Below are positions 5,273-11,118 of a stretch of DNA of 11,118 nt, piece after piece. The first letter of the stretch is position 1; every line of letters starts with the position of its first letter. The stretch covers positions 1 to 11,118 of the forward strand of contig CAMNLN010000092.1 of assembly GCA_946543025.1 (NCBI GenBank), written 5' to 3'. The notes below the pieces were generated by a model. That model worked only from the letters and a program-made list of their open reading frames with translations, was not told the origin of the DNA and searched no databases. A program made the position numbers and the translations under genes. Source of the stretch: an uncultured Verrucomicrobiota bacterium (lineage in GTDB: Bacteria > Verrucomicrobiota > Kiritimatiellia > RFP12 > UBA1067).

Positions 5273-8110
5273 TCACCAGTCCCGTTCGTTCGGCGAAGGC
5301 GGTGCCTTGCGCATCCGCATTTTCTTGTCGGCCTCGTGCTCGTCGGAACGTTCCTGCGCCTTGCGGAGCAGCTCCTCCACATCCTTGTCGTCCTTCGGCT
5401 CCTCGGCCTGCTCCTTCTGTTCCTTCTGCTCCTGCTGTTGCTGCTGCTCGTCCTGCTGCTGGTCCGGATTCTGCTGGTCCTGCTTCTGGTTGTCCTTCTT
5501 GTCCTGGTTCTGGTTCTGCTGCTGTTGTTGCTGCTGCTGATTCTGCTGTTGCTGCTGATTGCTGTTCGGATCCTTCGGCAGCAGCTCGCGGATGCGCTCG
5601 AGCTTCCGGAGGGTATCCAGCTGCTCGGGCGGCAGGTCCTTCTCGGTGCAGACGCGCTGCTTTTTCTCAACCTCGGCGGCAAGCGCGGCGATTTCGGCCT
5701 GCTGCTCCTTCGTGAACGGCACGGCGTTCGTATCGCCGTTCTGGATCTTCTGCTGGATCTCCTGCTCCTTCTGCTGCGCCCACGCCGGGAACCTGGCGCG
5801 GAACGCGCGCGTGTGGTCGTACGCGTCCTTCTGCCAGCTGAAGCCGTCCGTGCGTGCCACGTCGTTGTAGGCGTTCGTCTGCATGAGGATGTCGGCGGCC
5901 ACCAGCTGGCGCGGATCCGCCGCGAGCAGGCCGAAACGGTCGCGTACGCGGACGAGCCCGGCGATCGCGAGCGCCGCGTCCTCGTCCTTGGGCTCCTTCA
6001 GCAGCGCCTGCTGTTTTTTCAGGATTTCTTGCGTCGCATTGGCGATCTCCTGCGCCACATGCACGGTGTACGGCGGCTCGTTGCTCGAAGTCGACATGTC
6101 CTGCGCGCACTGCTGCTTGACCCATTCTGGGAAACGCGTGCCGAAAATCTGCGTGAAGTCGAACGCCTCCTGCTGCCAGTCGCGTCCGTTCACCCGTTCG
6201 GCGCGCGTGACGGCGTTCGACTGCGCGCCGACAGCCTCTGCAAGCGCGCCTGGCGGATCGAGAAGCCCTTTCCAGTAGCGGTGGAAGGCGTTCTCGGACG
6301 TCGAAAGGCTCACCGACGCGTCTGCCGAAAGGTCGGCCAGCTGGTCTGCCGCGCGCAGCGTAACGTCGCGCGCCGCCTCCACGTCGCCCACGATCTCCGC
6401 CGCCTGCTGCTCGTTCGTGACCGACTCCAGCACCGAACGTTTGAGGGGGATGAGGGCGTCCGCAAGGCGCTCCGCGCGCGTTGCGAGCGCCTCGCTGCGC
6501 GCGATGGCGACGCCGGCCTCGTTCGTGAGTACGCCCGCCTGCTCCAGCAGGAGCGCAAGCGCCTCGCGCGCGGCCTCAGCCATCTGCGCCTTTGGGTCCT
6601 TGCCTTTCGCCTTCGCGAGCACTTCTTCCACGTGCAGCTCGTCGCGCAGCTCCTTCAGCCCGTCCATGGCACGCGTGTAGTTGCGGTTCGCGCGCGGATC
6701 CTCAGGCGCGGCGCGCAGGGCACGCTGCATCGCCCACGCGCCTTCGTCGCGCGCCGAAACCGCGCGGCGCAACGGCGCGAGCGTCGCGTCCTCGGCGTGG
6801 ACGCCCTGCGCGGACTTCGCCTGGGCGAGCGCGCTCTTGGCGTCGGCGTTCAGGAGCGCGCCGACGATCTCGCTCGCCCGCGCGCCATGGGTACGGCTGA
6901 GCATGAGCGGCTTGAGCGTTGCGAGCGCGTTCGTCCAGTCGCCCGCCCGATAGTAGTCCACGCCCATGTTCCAGACCTCGCGGTCGTCCAGGGCGGTCGG
7001 CGCCGGATCGGGCGCGTTATCCTCGACGCGTTGCGCATCGTTGGTTTCGGCGGCATAAAGGCCGCCGCACAGGACAAGCGACGCGGCGACGGCGACCTTC
7101 CGCGCCGTGCGGCCCGCGAAGCGGCCGCGCGAGAGCATGCCGGCCAGCAGCACAAGCAGGAGTCCCGGCACGAGGAACAGTCCGAAGCGCTCCGTCGCGC
7201 GCAGCTCTTCCTCCTCGGCCTGCTCTTTCGCGGCCACCTGCCGCAGAAACCGGCGGTAGATCGCGCCGAGCGTCGTCTCGGCGGTGCCGGCCGTCGCGAG
7301 CGGCACGTAGCGTCCGCCGGAGAGTTTGGCGATCTCGGCGAGCGCCGCTTCCTCGAGCTTCGTCGTCACGGCCTTGCCCTGATACTGCTGCGAACCCTTT
7401 CCGGAGGCGTCCGGGATGGCGGTCTCGGCACGCGGGTTGCCGAGGCCCACCGTAAACACGGGCACGTTGCGCTTGGCGGCGAGGCGGGCCGCGTCGCGCG
7501 CGCCGCCGCGCAGGTCGCCGCCGTCGGAAATAAGGATGATCGCGTTATGGTCGTCCGCCGCCGGGTCGAGCGCGTCGAGCGCGGCACGGATCGCGCTGCC
7601 GAGATCCGTCTCGCCGCGCGGCGCGGACTCGGGCGTGGCGGACTCCAGCGTGCTTCGCAGGAAGCCGTGGTCTGTCGTGAGCGGACACAGCAGCACGCCC
7701 GTCCGGCGGAACGCCACGAGCGCGCACCTGTCGCCCTCAAGCGAGTCGATGAGGTCGGCGACGTCCGCCTTCGCGCGTTCCAGACGGTTCGGCCGCACGT
7801 CCGTCGCCAGCATGGACCGGCTGACGTCCAGCGCCACCACCACGTTACGCGTGCGCGCCTGCATCTTCTGGGCGGAATGGCCCCATTGCGGACGCGCCGC
7901 CGCGAAGAGGACGAGCGCGAGGCCCGCGAGCATCAGCGCGGCCTGCACGTTGAACAGCTTCGGGTTGCGCGGCAGCAGACGCCCCTGCAGGGCCGGCGCC
8001 ACCAGTCCGTTCAGTCGTTTTTCCGCGCGTGCACGCAGAAAGACCCACCATGCGCCCGCCACCGGCACGAGCGCCACCAGAACAAGCATCCAGGGATTCA
8101 CGAATTTCAT
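5273..8110 (-). CDS. batB: BatB-BatC fusion: membrane VWA protein joined to TPR / Gln-rich aerotolerance-type protein
   Basis: From ATG at 8110 this is 945 residues. The start overlaps the batA stop as ATGA and has GGAGG five bases upstream. Residues 1-330 are BatB-like: membrane segments at about 7-24 and 56-71, then a VWA domain with MIDAS residues DVSRS (95-99), T168 in GETDLG and D196 in ISDGGD, and a membrane segment at about 309-328. Residues 336-354 (ARKVAVAASLVLCGGLYAA) look like a former signal peptide, as if a separate BatC gene had been fused on. A TPR-like region follows (about 376-480, VDYYRAGDWTNALATLKPL). Then comes a long helical part with a duplicated module (W645 and W759, 114 residues apart), a Gln-rich stretch (849-900) and a basic end. 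Bat proteins are thought to form envelope complexes for which MoxR ATPases act as chaperones; their biochemical role is unsettled. Topology would place the VWA domain and the TPR part on opposite or same sides depending on whether 336-354 spans the membrane. Confidence 0.88.
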   Translation of the reverse strand: MKFVNPWMLVLVALVPVAGAWWVFLRARAEKRLNGLVAPALQGRLLPRNPKLFNVQAALMLAGLALVLFAAARPQWGHSAQKMQARTRNVVVALDVSRSMLATDVRPNRLERAKADVADLIDSLEGDRCALVAFRRTGVLLCPLTTDHGFLRSTLESATPESAPRGETDLGSAIRAALDALDPAADDHNAIILISDGGDLRGGARDAARLAAKRNVPVFTVGLGNPRAETAIPDASGKGSQQYQGKAVTTKLEEAALAEIAKLSGGRYVPLATAGTAETTLGAIYRRFLRQVAAKEQAEEEELRATERFGLFLVPGLLLVLLAGMLSRGRFAGRTARKVAVAASLVLCGGLYAAETNDAQRVEDNAPDPAPTALDDREVWNMGVDYYRAGDWTNALATLKPLMLSRTHGARASEIVGALLNADAKSALAQAKSAQGVHAEDATLAPLRRAVSARDEGAWAMQRALRAAPEDPRANRNYTRAMDGLKELRDELHVEEVLAKAKGKDPKAQMAEAAREALALLLEQAGVLTNEAGVAIARSEALATRAERLADALIPLKRSVLESVTNEQQAAEIVGDVEAARDVTLRAADQLADLSADASVSLSTSENAFHRYWKGLLDPPGALAEAVGAQSNAVTRAERVNGRDWQQEAFDFTQIFGTRFPEWVKQQCAQDMSTSSNEPPYTVHVAQEIANATQEILKKQQALLKEPKDEDAALAIAGLVRVRDRFGLLAADPRQLVAADILMQTNAYNDVARTDGFSWQKDAYDHTRAFRARFPAWAQQKEQEIQQKIQNGDTNAVPFTKEQQAEIAALAAEVEKKQRVCTEKDLPPEQLDTLRKLERIRELLPKDPNSNQQQQQNQQQQQQQQNQNQDKKDNQKQDQQNPDQQQDEQQQQQEQKEQKEQAEEPKDDKDVEELLRKAQERSDEHEADKKMRMRKAPPSPNERDW
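5411..5566 (-). repeat. Gln-rich low-complexity tract (CAG/CAA codon run) in batB-C
   Basis: Residues 849-900 of the BatB-C fusion are mostly Gln with Asn, Lys, Asp and Glu, coded by runs of CAG and CAA that read as ctg/ttg triplets on the plus strand. Gln-rich tails are common in BatC-type TPR proteins of this operon type. The tract is in frame and is followed by a charged amphipathic helix (EELLRKAQERSDEHE). Confidence 0.85.
5768..5878 (-). repeat. Second copy of internal protein repeat in batB-C
   Basis: Residues 745-781 (starting TNAYNDVART, containing DGFSWQKDAYDHT and RFPAW) align without gaps to residues 631-667. I count 15 identities in 37 positions, including both Trp residues and the RFP-W motif. 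Confidence 0.7.
6110..6220 (-). repeat. First copy of internal protein repeat in batB-C
   Basis: Residues 631-667 (starting SNAVTRAERV, containing NGRDWQQEAFDFT and RFPEW) are the partner of residues 745-781. The offset is 114 residues, so a module of about that size seems to have been duplicated. The sequence before each core is helical and much more diverged. Confidence 0.7.
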
Positions 8111-9147
8111 GCGAGCCTCCGCGAAGCGGTCATTTGGAGGGAGACGGCGACAAGGAGCAGGACGACGCCCGCCAGGAGAAACGGCGCGAAATACTCCTGC
8201 CACCGCTGGTACACCGTGCGGTCGAGCGGCGTCTTCTCAAGCGAGTCGATCTCCTCCAACGCGGTCTTGAGGCCGTCGGCGTCGTTCACCGCGAAGTAGC
8301 GCGCGTGTGTCTTGGCGGCGATGGACTTCAGCTGCGACTCGTCGAACGAGACGTCTGCGTAGGCGATCGACGTGCGCCCGAACATGTCCTTTGCGCGGAA
8401 CGGCGTCCGGCGGGAGTGCGTGCCCACGCCGATCGTGTACACGCGCACGCCCAGCTTCTCGGCGGCGGCGGCGGCCTGGTCCGGCTCCACCACGCCCGCG
8501 TTCGAGACGCCGTCGGAAAGGAGAATGGCGATCTTCGACTTCGGCTCGGCGTTCTTGAGGCGTGCGAGCGCCATGGCGAGGCCGTCGCCGATGGCAGTCA
8601 TCTGCTCGTCGGGATCGATCGGTCGGCCGTTCGCGTCGTAGGCCGTCGTTGGAATTTCCACGCCCTTCAGCACGTGCAGGAGCGCCTCGTGGTCGGCCGT
8701 GAGCGGCGCGCGGCTGGAAGCATAGCCGCCGAACGTGACGAGGCCGATCAGATCGTCGGGGCGCGCCTCCACAAACTTCGCGAACATCTCCTTCACCACG
8801 TCCAAACGCGTCTTGTAGTCGCGCGTGCCTTTCGGCGTGAGGTCGAGCGCCTCCATCGAGCCGGACACGTCCACCGTCATCGCGATGGCGATGGCGTCCA
8901 CGTTTCGCTGCCCGTGCGAGAGCGCGCGGCGCGGACGCGCCGCCGCCACCACGAGCAACGCCGCGCCCGCAAGGAACAGCCAAGGCGCGAGATTCGCCGC
9001 GCGCGCGCGCCAGCCCGCCGTCTTCGCGGGAAGCCGGAACACGGGCGCAAACTTGACGCCCGTGCGGCGTCCTCTTCTCAGCATCCGCCAAGCGGCGAGG
9101 CCAAGCGGGATCGCGAGCAGAAAGCAGAACGGCCAGGCGAAGTTCAT
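8107..9147 (-). CDS. batA: BatA-like membrane VWA protein
   Basis: This 346-residue protein has the usual BatA layout: an N-terminal membrane segment (about 3-20, FAWPFCFLLAIPLGLAAW), a second one (53-70), a VWA domain at about 85-300 and a C-terminal membrane segment (320-338). The metal-ion-dependent adhesion site is complete: DVSGS (93-97), T184 in TAIGDG and D212 in LLSDGVSN. The loop with DANGRPIDPDEQMTAIGDG is typical of Bat-type VWA domains. The start overlaps the stop of the BatD-like gene as ATGA and has AAGGAGG six bases upstream; its stop overlaps the batB-C start in the same way. Translational coupling across three genes suggests a fixed ratio in one envelope complex. BatA and BatB are close relatives; this one is called BatA from its position and domain layout. 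Confidence 0.9.
   Translation of the reverse strand: MNFAWPFCFLLAIPLGLAAWRMLRRGRRTGVKFAPVFRLPAKTAGWRARAANLAPWLFLAGAALLVVAAARPRRALSHGQRNVDAIAIAMTVDVSGSMEALDLTPKGTRDYKTRLDVVKEMFAKFVEARPDDLIGLVTFGGYASSRAPLTADHEALLHVLKGVEIPTTAYDANGRPIDPDEQMTAIGDGLAMALARLKNAEPKSKIAILLSDGVSNAGVVEPDQAAAAAEKLGVRVYTIGVGTHSRRTPFRAKDMFGRTSIAYADVSFDESQLKSIAAKTHARYFAVNDADGLKTALEEIDSLEKTPLDRTVYQRWQEYFAPFLLAGVVLLLVAVSLQMTASRRLA
8116..8120 (-). promoter_or_regulatory. Ribosome binding site of batB-C
   Basis: GGAGG on the minus strand, five bases before the ATG at 8110 and inside the end of batA. It supports 8110 as the start instead of the longer frame beginning at 8203, whose first 31 residues are shadow sequence of batA. 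Confidence 0.75.
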
Positions 9148-10175
9148 TTCGCGCCTCCTTCCTGCGGCTGCGCCGAATCGGTCGTGAGGTAGTCGCGCGC
9201 TTTCCCCGTGGCGGCGTCCGCCATCTCGGGCGTCGCCTCCACGCCGGCGAACTTCACCATGTCGGCCGATTCAAGGAAGTTCTTCAATTCTGCGATGGCC
9301 TCGCGCGTAAACGCCGGATTTTCCCGCGCCGCGCGCAGGAACTCATCCGTCGTCAAGTTCGGCGCGCGCACGGCGTGGCGGCGCTCGATATAGCGGCGCA
9401 CGACCATCGTCAGCTCCACGTAGAAGTCCTTGTAGAAGCCGCGCCCCGGCAGTCCCTTCTTCAGGAGTTGCTCCAGCTCGTACATCGCCCGCTCGATCGG
9501 ACTCATGCGATGGATGCGTACCATCGTGCGGATCTTGCGGACCACAAGGTAGGCGATCGCCGCGATGAGCAGGACGCCCGCGAGGATCGCCGCGCAGATG
9601 CCCACCAGCTTCCAGCTGAGCGGCGGCAGGTCGCGCTTCGGATCGATCTCCATGTCGCCCGTCACGCTTGCGCGCACGACTGGCGGCGCGAAAAGCACCG
9701 GCGCCGTGTAGAAGGTTCGCGGTTCGTGGTTCGTGGCTCGCGGTTCTTGATCCGAAACGGAAACGACAAATGGCGCAAGGCGGTACTTCTTCGCCATCGG
9801 CTCAGGGACGAGACGCCAGCGCGAGACGAGCGTCGTGCCACCGTCGGCGGCGGGCAGCGGATCTTCGGCGAAGTCCTCCGCCACCTGGAATCCTTGGAAG
9901 CGTGTGCGCAGGTCGGGTAGCGTCGCCGTCTGGCCTGCCGGCGCGTTGACGGTCACGGTCACGAAGAAGTCGCGTCCGGGATCGACCGTCTCCGGCTCCG
10001 CATCCACTGTGATGCCGATGCCGTCGCGGCTCAAGTCCGCCACTTGCGCGGCGAAGAGAGGCCGGCAGCAACCGAGACCGAAAACAAACATGACGACGGG
10101 GATGATTTCACACAGAGGCACAGAGGCACAGAGAGCATGAAACCTTTTGATTCTTTTTCCTGATTGCAATCTCAT
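9144..10175 (-). CDS. Short BatD-like membrane protein with DUF4381-like C-terminal domain
   Basis: Read from ATG at 10175 it has 343 residues. An exported beta-rich N-terminal domain (about 45-185) has the BatD-like feel of DAEPETVDPGRDFFVTVTV (58-76). One strong membrane segment spans 188-212. A cytoplasmic helical domain (about 224-335) includes MSPIERAMYELEQLL, FYVELTMVVRRYIERR and TTDEFLRAAREN, a pattern known from DUF4381 proteins of MoxR/VWA operons. Full BatD proteins are much longer, so this looks like a condensed BatD-DUF4381 form. The start is uncertain. ATG 10175 gives a basic n-region and hydrophobic core but lies inside a palindromic repeat element and has only a weak upstream GGA. 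ATG 10091 (residue 29) would give a short signal peptide and has no clear ribosome binding site. The downstream end overlaps batA by four bases. A 7-bp tandem repeat codes for residues 143-154. Confidence 0.8.
   Translation of the reverse strand: MRLQSGKRIKRFHALCASVPLCEIIPVVMFVFGLGCCRPLFAAQVADLSRDGIGITVDAEPETVDPGRDFFVTVTVNAPAGQTATLPDLRTRFQGFQVAEDFAEDPLPAADGGTTLVSRWRLVPEPMAKKYRLAPFVVSVSDQEPRATNHEPRTFYTAPVLFAPPVVRASVTGDMEIDPKRDLPPLSWKLVGICAAILAGVLLIAAIAYLVVRKIRTMVRIHRMSPIERAMYELEQLLKKGLPGRGFYKDFYVELTMVVRRYIERRHAVRAPNLTTDEFLRAARENPAFTREAIAELKNFLESADMVKFAGVEATPEMADAATGKARDYLTTDSAQPQEGGAK
9154..9160 (-). promoter_or_regulatory. Ribosome binding site of batA
   Basis: AAGGAGG on the minus strand, six bases before the ATG at 9147 and within the last codons of the BatD-like gene. 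With the ATGA overlap it indicates efficient coupled translation. Confidence 0.75.
9714..9748. repeat. 7-bp tandem repeat (about five GGTTCGY units) inside the BatD-like gene
   Basis: Five consecutive heptamers read ggttcgc, ggttcgt, ggttcgt, ggctcgc and ggttctt on the plus strand. In the gene they code for QEPRATNHEPRT (residues 143-154), between two otherwise BatD-like beta segments. Similar heptamer arrays are a familiar intergenic filler in environmental genomes (from general knowledge, not searched here), so this looks like an intergenic-type repeat that became coding. Confidence 0.85.
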
Positions 10176-10222
10176 GGCGATTTCTATTCCTGTAATCTCC
10201 GTGTCTCTGTGCCTCTGTGTGA
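10108..10222. repeat. 115-bp palindromic (MITE/REP-like) element with 18-bp inverted arms
   Basis: The left arm tcacacagaggcacagag (10108-10125) is the exact reverse complement of the right arm at 10205-10222. Inside the left arm an 8-bp unit, cacagagg, is repeated (10111-10133). The 79-bp core is AT-richer than the genes. The right arm ends 5 bp beyond the DUF58 stop codon at 10228-10230. GATG occurs just outside both arms (10101-10104 and 10223-10226) and might be a target-site trace, though four bases are weak evidence. No transposase is coded. Elements of this cacagaggcacagag type are widespread between genes in uncultured bacterial genomes. Confidence 0.85.
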
Positions 10223-10227
10223 GATGT

Positions 10228-11112
10228 TTAGCGTTTAGATGCGCGCCGCTTGAACAAGGCCCGGATGGACTGGATATAGGGGCGGTCGGTGGCGACGGGC
10301 ACGTTGTCGATGCCGTTGCGAGCGAAGAAGCGGTCGCGGGCAGCCGTCTGCTCCGCCGCCGCCTCGGCGAACGCGCGTCGCACGGAGGCGTCGGACGTGT
10401 CAACGAGCAGCAGCTCGCCGCTCTCCGGGTCCTCCAGCTCCGCGAGGCCCGCCCGGGGCAGCTCGCTCTCGGCGGGGTCGCTCACGGGGATGGTGATCAC
10501 GTCGTGGTGGCGCGCCGTCACGCGCAGCTCCTTCTCGTAGCCCGCGTCCTGGAAGTCGCTCACGAGGAACACCACGGCGCGGCGCTTCTGCACGCCGTTG
10601 AGGAACTTGAGCGCGCCCGCGACGTCCGTGCCGCCCGTCGCGTCGTCCTCGGCGGCAAGTACCTCGCGGACGAGCCGCATGACGCTCTGCCGCCCCTTGC
10701 GCGGCGGGATGTATTTCACGATCTTGTCGGAAAAGAGGATGAGTCCGATCTTGTCCTGGTTGCGGATCGCCGTGAGGGCGAGGAGGCTCGCCACCTCGGC
10801 GGCAAGCTCCGCCTTCGAGCGCGTCACGCTGCCGTAGGACTGCGAGCCGGAGATGTCCACGAGGAAGAGGACCGTCAGCTCGCGCTCCTCGCTGAAGCGC
10901 TTGATGAACGGCGTACCGGTGCGCGCGGTGACGTTCCAGTCGATGGAGCGCACGTCGTCGCCGGCCACATAGGGGCGCACCTCGTCGAACTCGACGCCCT
11001 GCCCCTTGAACGTGGAGTGGTAGTCCCCGCTCAGCTGGTCGTCGATCAGCCGATTGGTGAGGATCCTGATTTTCCCCACCTTCGCCATCAGCTCTTTTAC
11101 GTCAATAGCCAT
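10228..11112 (-). CDS. DUF58 (MoxR-associated, VWA-like) protein
   Basis: At 294 residues this is a full-length DUF58 protein. The signature block is at about 38-75: GVEFDEVRPYVAGDD, then RSIDWNVTARTGTPF. A VWA-like fold follows with DISGS (86-90), T162 in GGTDVAG and D186 in VSDFQD. There is no signal peptide or membrane segment, so it is cytoplasmic. DUF58 genes usually sit next to a MoxR-family AAA ATPase and upstream of BatA/BatB-type VWA genes; here the neighbours to the left fit, and the ATPase gene would lie beyond the right edge. The start at 11112 begins MAIDVKELMAKVGKIRI, as expected for the family; only six bases upstream are visible, so its ribosome binding site cannot be judged. 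The stop is 5 bp from the palindromic element. It probably recruits or adapts the ATPase to the membrane VWA proteins (inference from the family). Confidence 0.95.
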   Translation of the reverse strand: MAIDVKELMAKVGKIRILTNRLIDDQLSGDYHSTFKGQGVEFDEVRPYVAGDDVRSIDWNVTARTGTPFIKRFSEERELTVLFLVDISGSQSYGSVTRSKAELAAEVASLLALTAIRNQDKIGLILFSDKIVKYIPPRKGRQSVMRLVREVLAAEDDATGGTDVAGALKFLNGVQKRRAVVFLVSDFQDAGYEKELRVTARHHDVITIPVSDPAESELPRAGLAELEDPESGELLLVDTSDASVRRAFAEAAAEQTAARDRFFARNGIDNVPVATDRPYIQSIRALFKRRASKR

Positions 11113-11118
11113 TTTCGT

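Noticed and set aside
5042..8299. Plus-strand open frame of 1085 codons opposite batB-C
   Set aside because: It mirrors the real minus-strand gene. Its Leu runs are simply the reverse of the Gln codons, there is no recognisable domain, and the minus-strand protein has clear VWA motifs. High third-position GC keeps the opposite strand open.
9714..10222. Tandem and inverted repeats considered as a CRISPR array
   Set aside because: The units are 7-18 bp with no regular spacers and no cas genes nearby.
10176..10403. N-terminal extension of the BatD-like gene up to 10403
   Set aside because: It would overlap most of the DUF58 C-terminus and read through the palindromic element, giving low-complexity Arg/Pro/Ser sequence without family similarity.

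Overview
The window is a high-GC bacterial segment with every supported gene on the minus strand, so it is best read from the right edge to the left. The gene content is a MoxR/Bat-type von Willebrand factor A (VWA) operon followed by secreted glycan-degrading enzymes. A Tat-exported GH109-type protein, a GH29 fucosidase with a carbohydrate-binding tail, and environmental-genome repeat elements together suggest a host- or sediment-associated member of the PVC group (Kiritimatiellota, Lentisphaerota or Verrucomicrobiota). That placement is inferred from gene families; no marker gene is present.

Right half (11112 to 5273): four tightly packed genes. In order they are a DUF58 protein, a short BatD-like membrane protein with a DUF4381-like tail, the VWA protein BatA, and a large fusion of a BatB-type VWA protein with a BatC-type TPR protein. 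The last two junctions are ATGA overlaps with strong ribosome binding sites. The BatD-like gene carries two foreign-looking repeats: a 115-bp palindromic element over its 5' end and a 7-bp tandem repeat inside the coding sequence. The MoxR ATPase that normally heads such operons would lie just beyond the right edge.

Left half (5226 to 1): three exported enzymes in the same direction. A GH29 alpha-L-fucosidase with a C-terminal F5/8-type (discoidin) domain starts 46 bp after the BatB-C fusion. After a 193-bp gap comes a GH109-type, Tat-exported oxidoreductase-fold glycosidase. Five bases further on is an unusual secreted protein that is open through the left edge. It joins a class I glutamine amidotransferase-like (peptidase C26) domain, a serine alpha/beta-hydrolase domain, and the start of what looks like a beta-propeller. 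Fucose and GalNAc removal plus an amide/ester-cleaving enzyme suggests breakdown of mucin-like or other decorated glycans.

There is no tRNA, rRNA, CRISPR array or transposase gene. The only gene-free stretch over 100 bp, apart from the repeat element region, is the 193-bp gap at 3339-3531.
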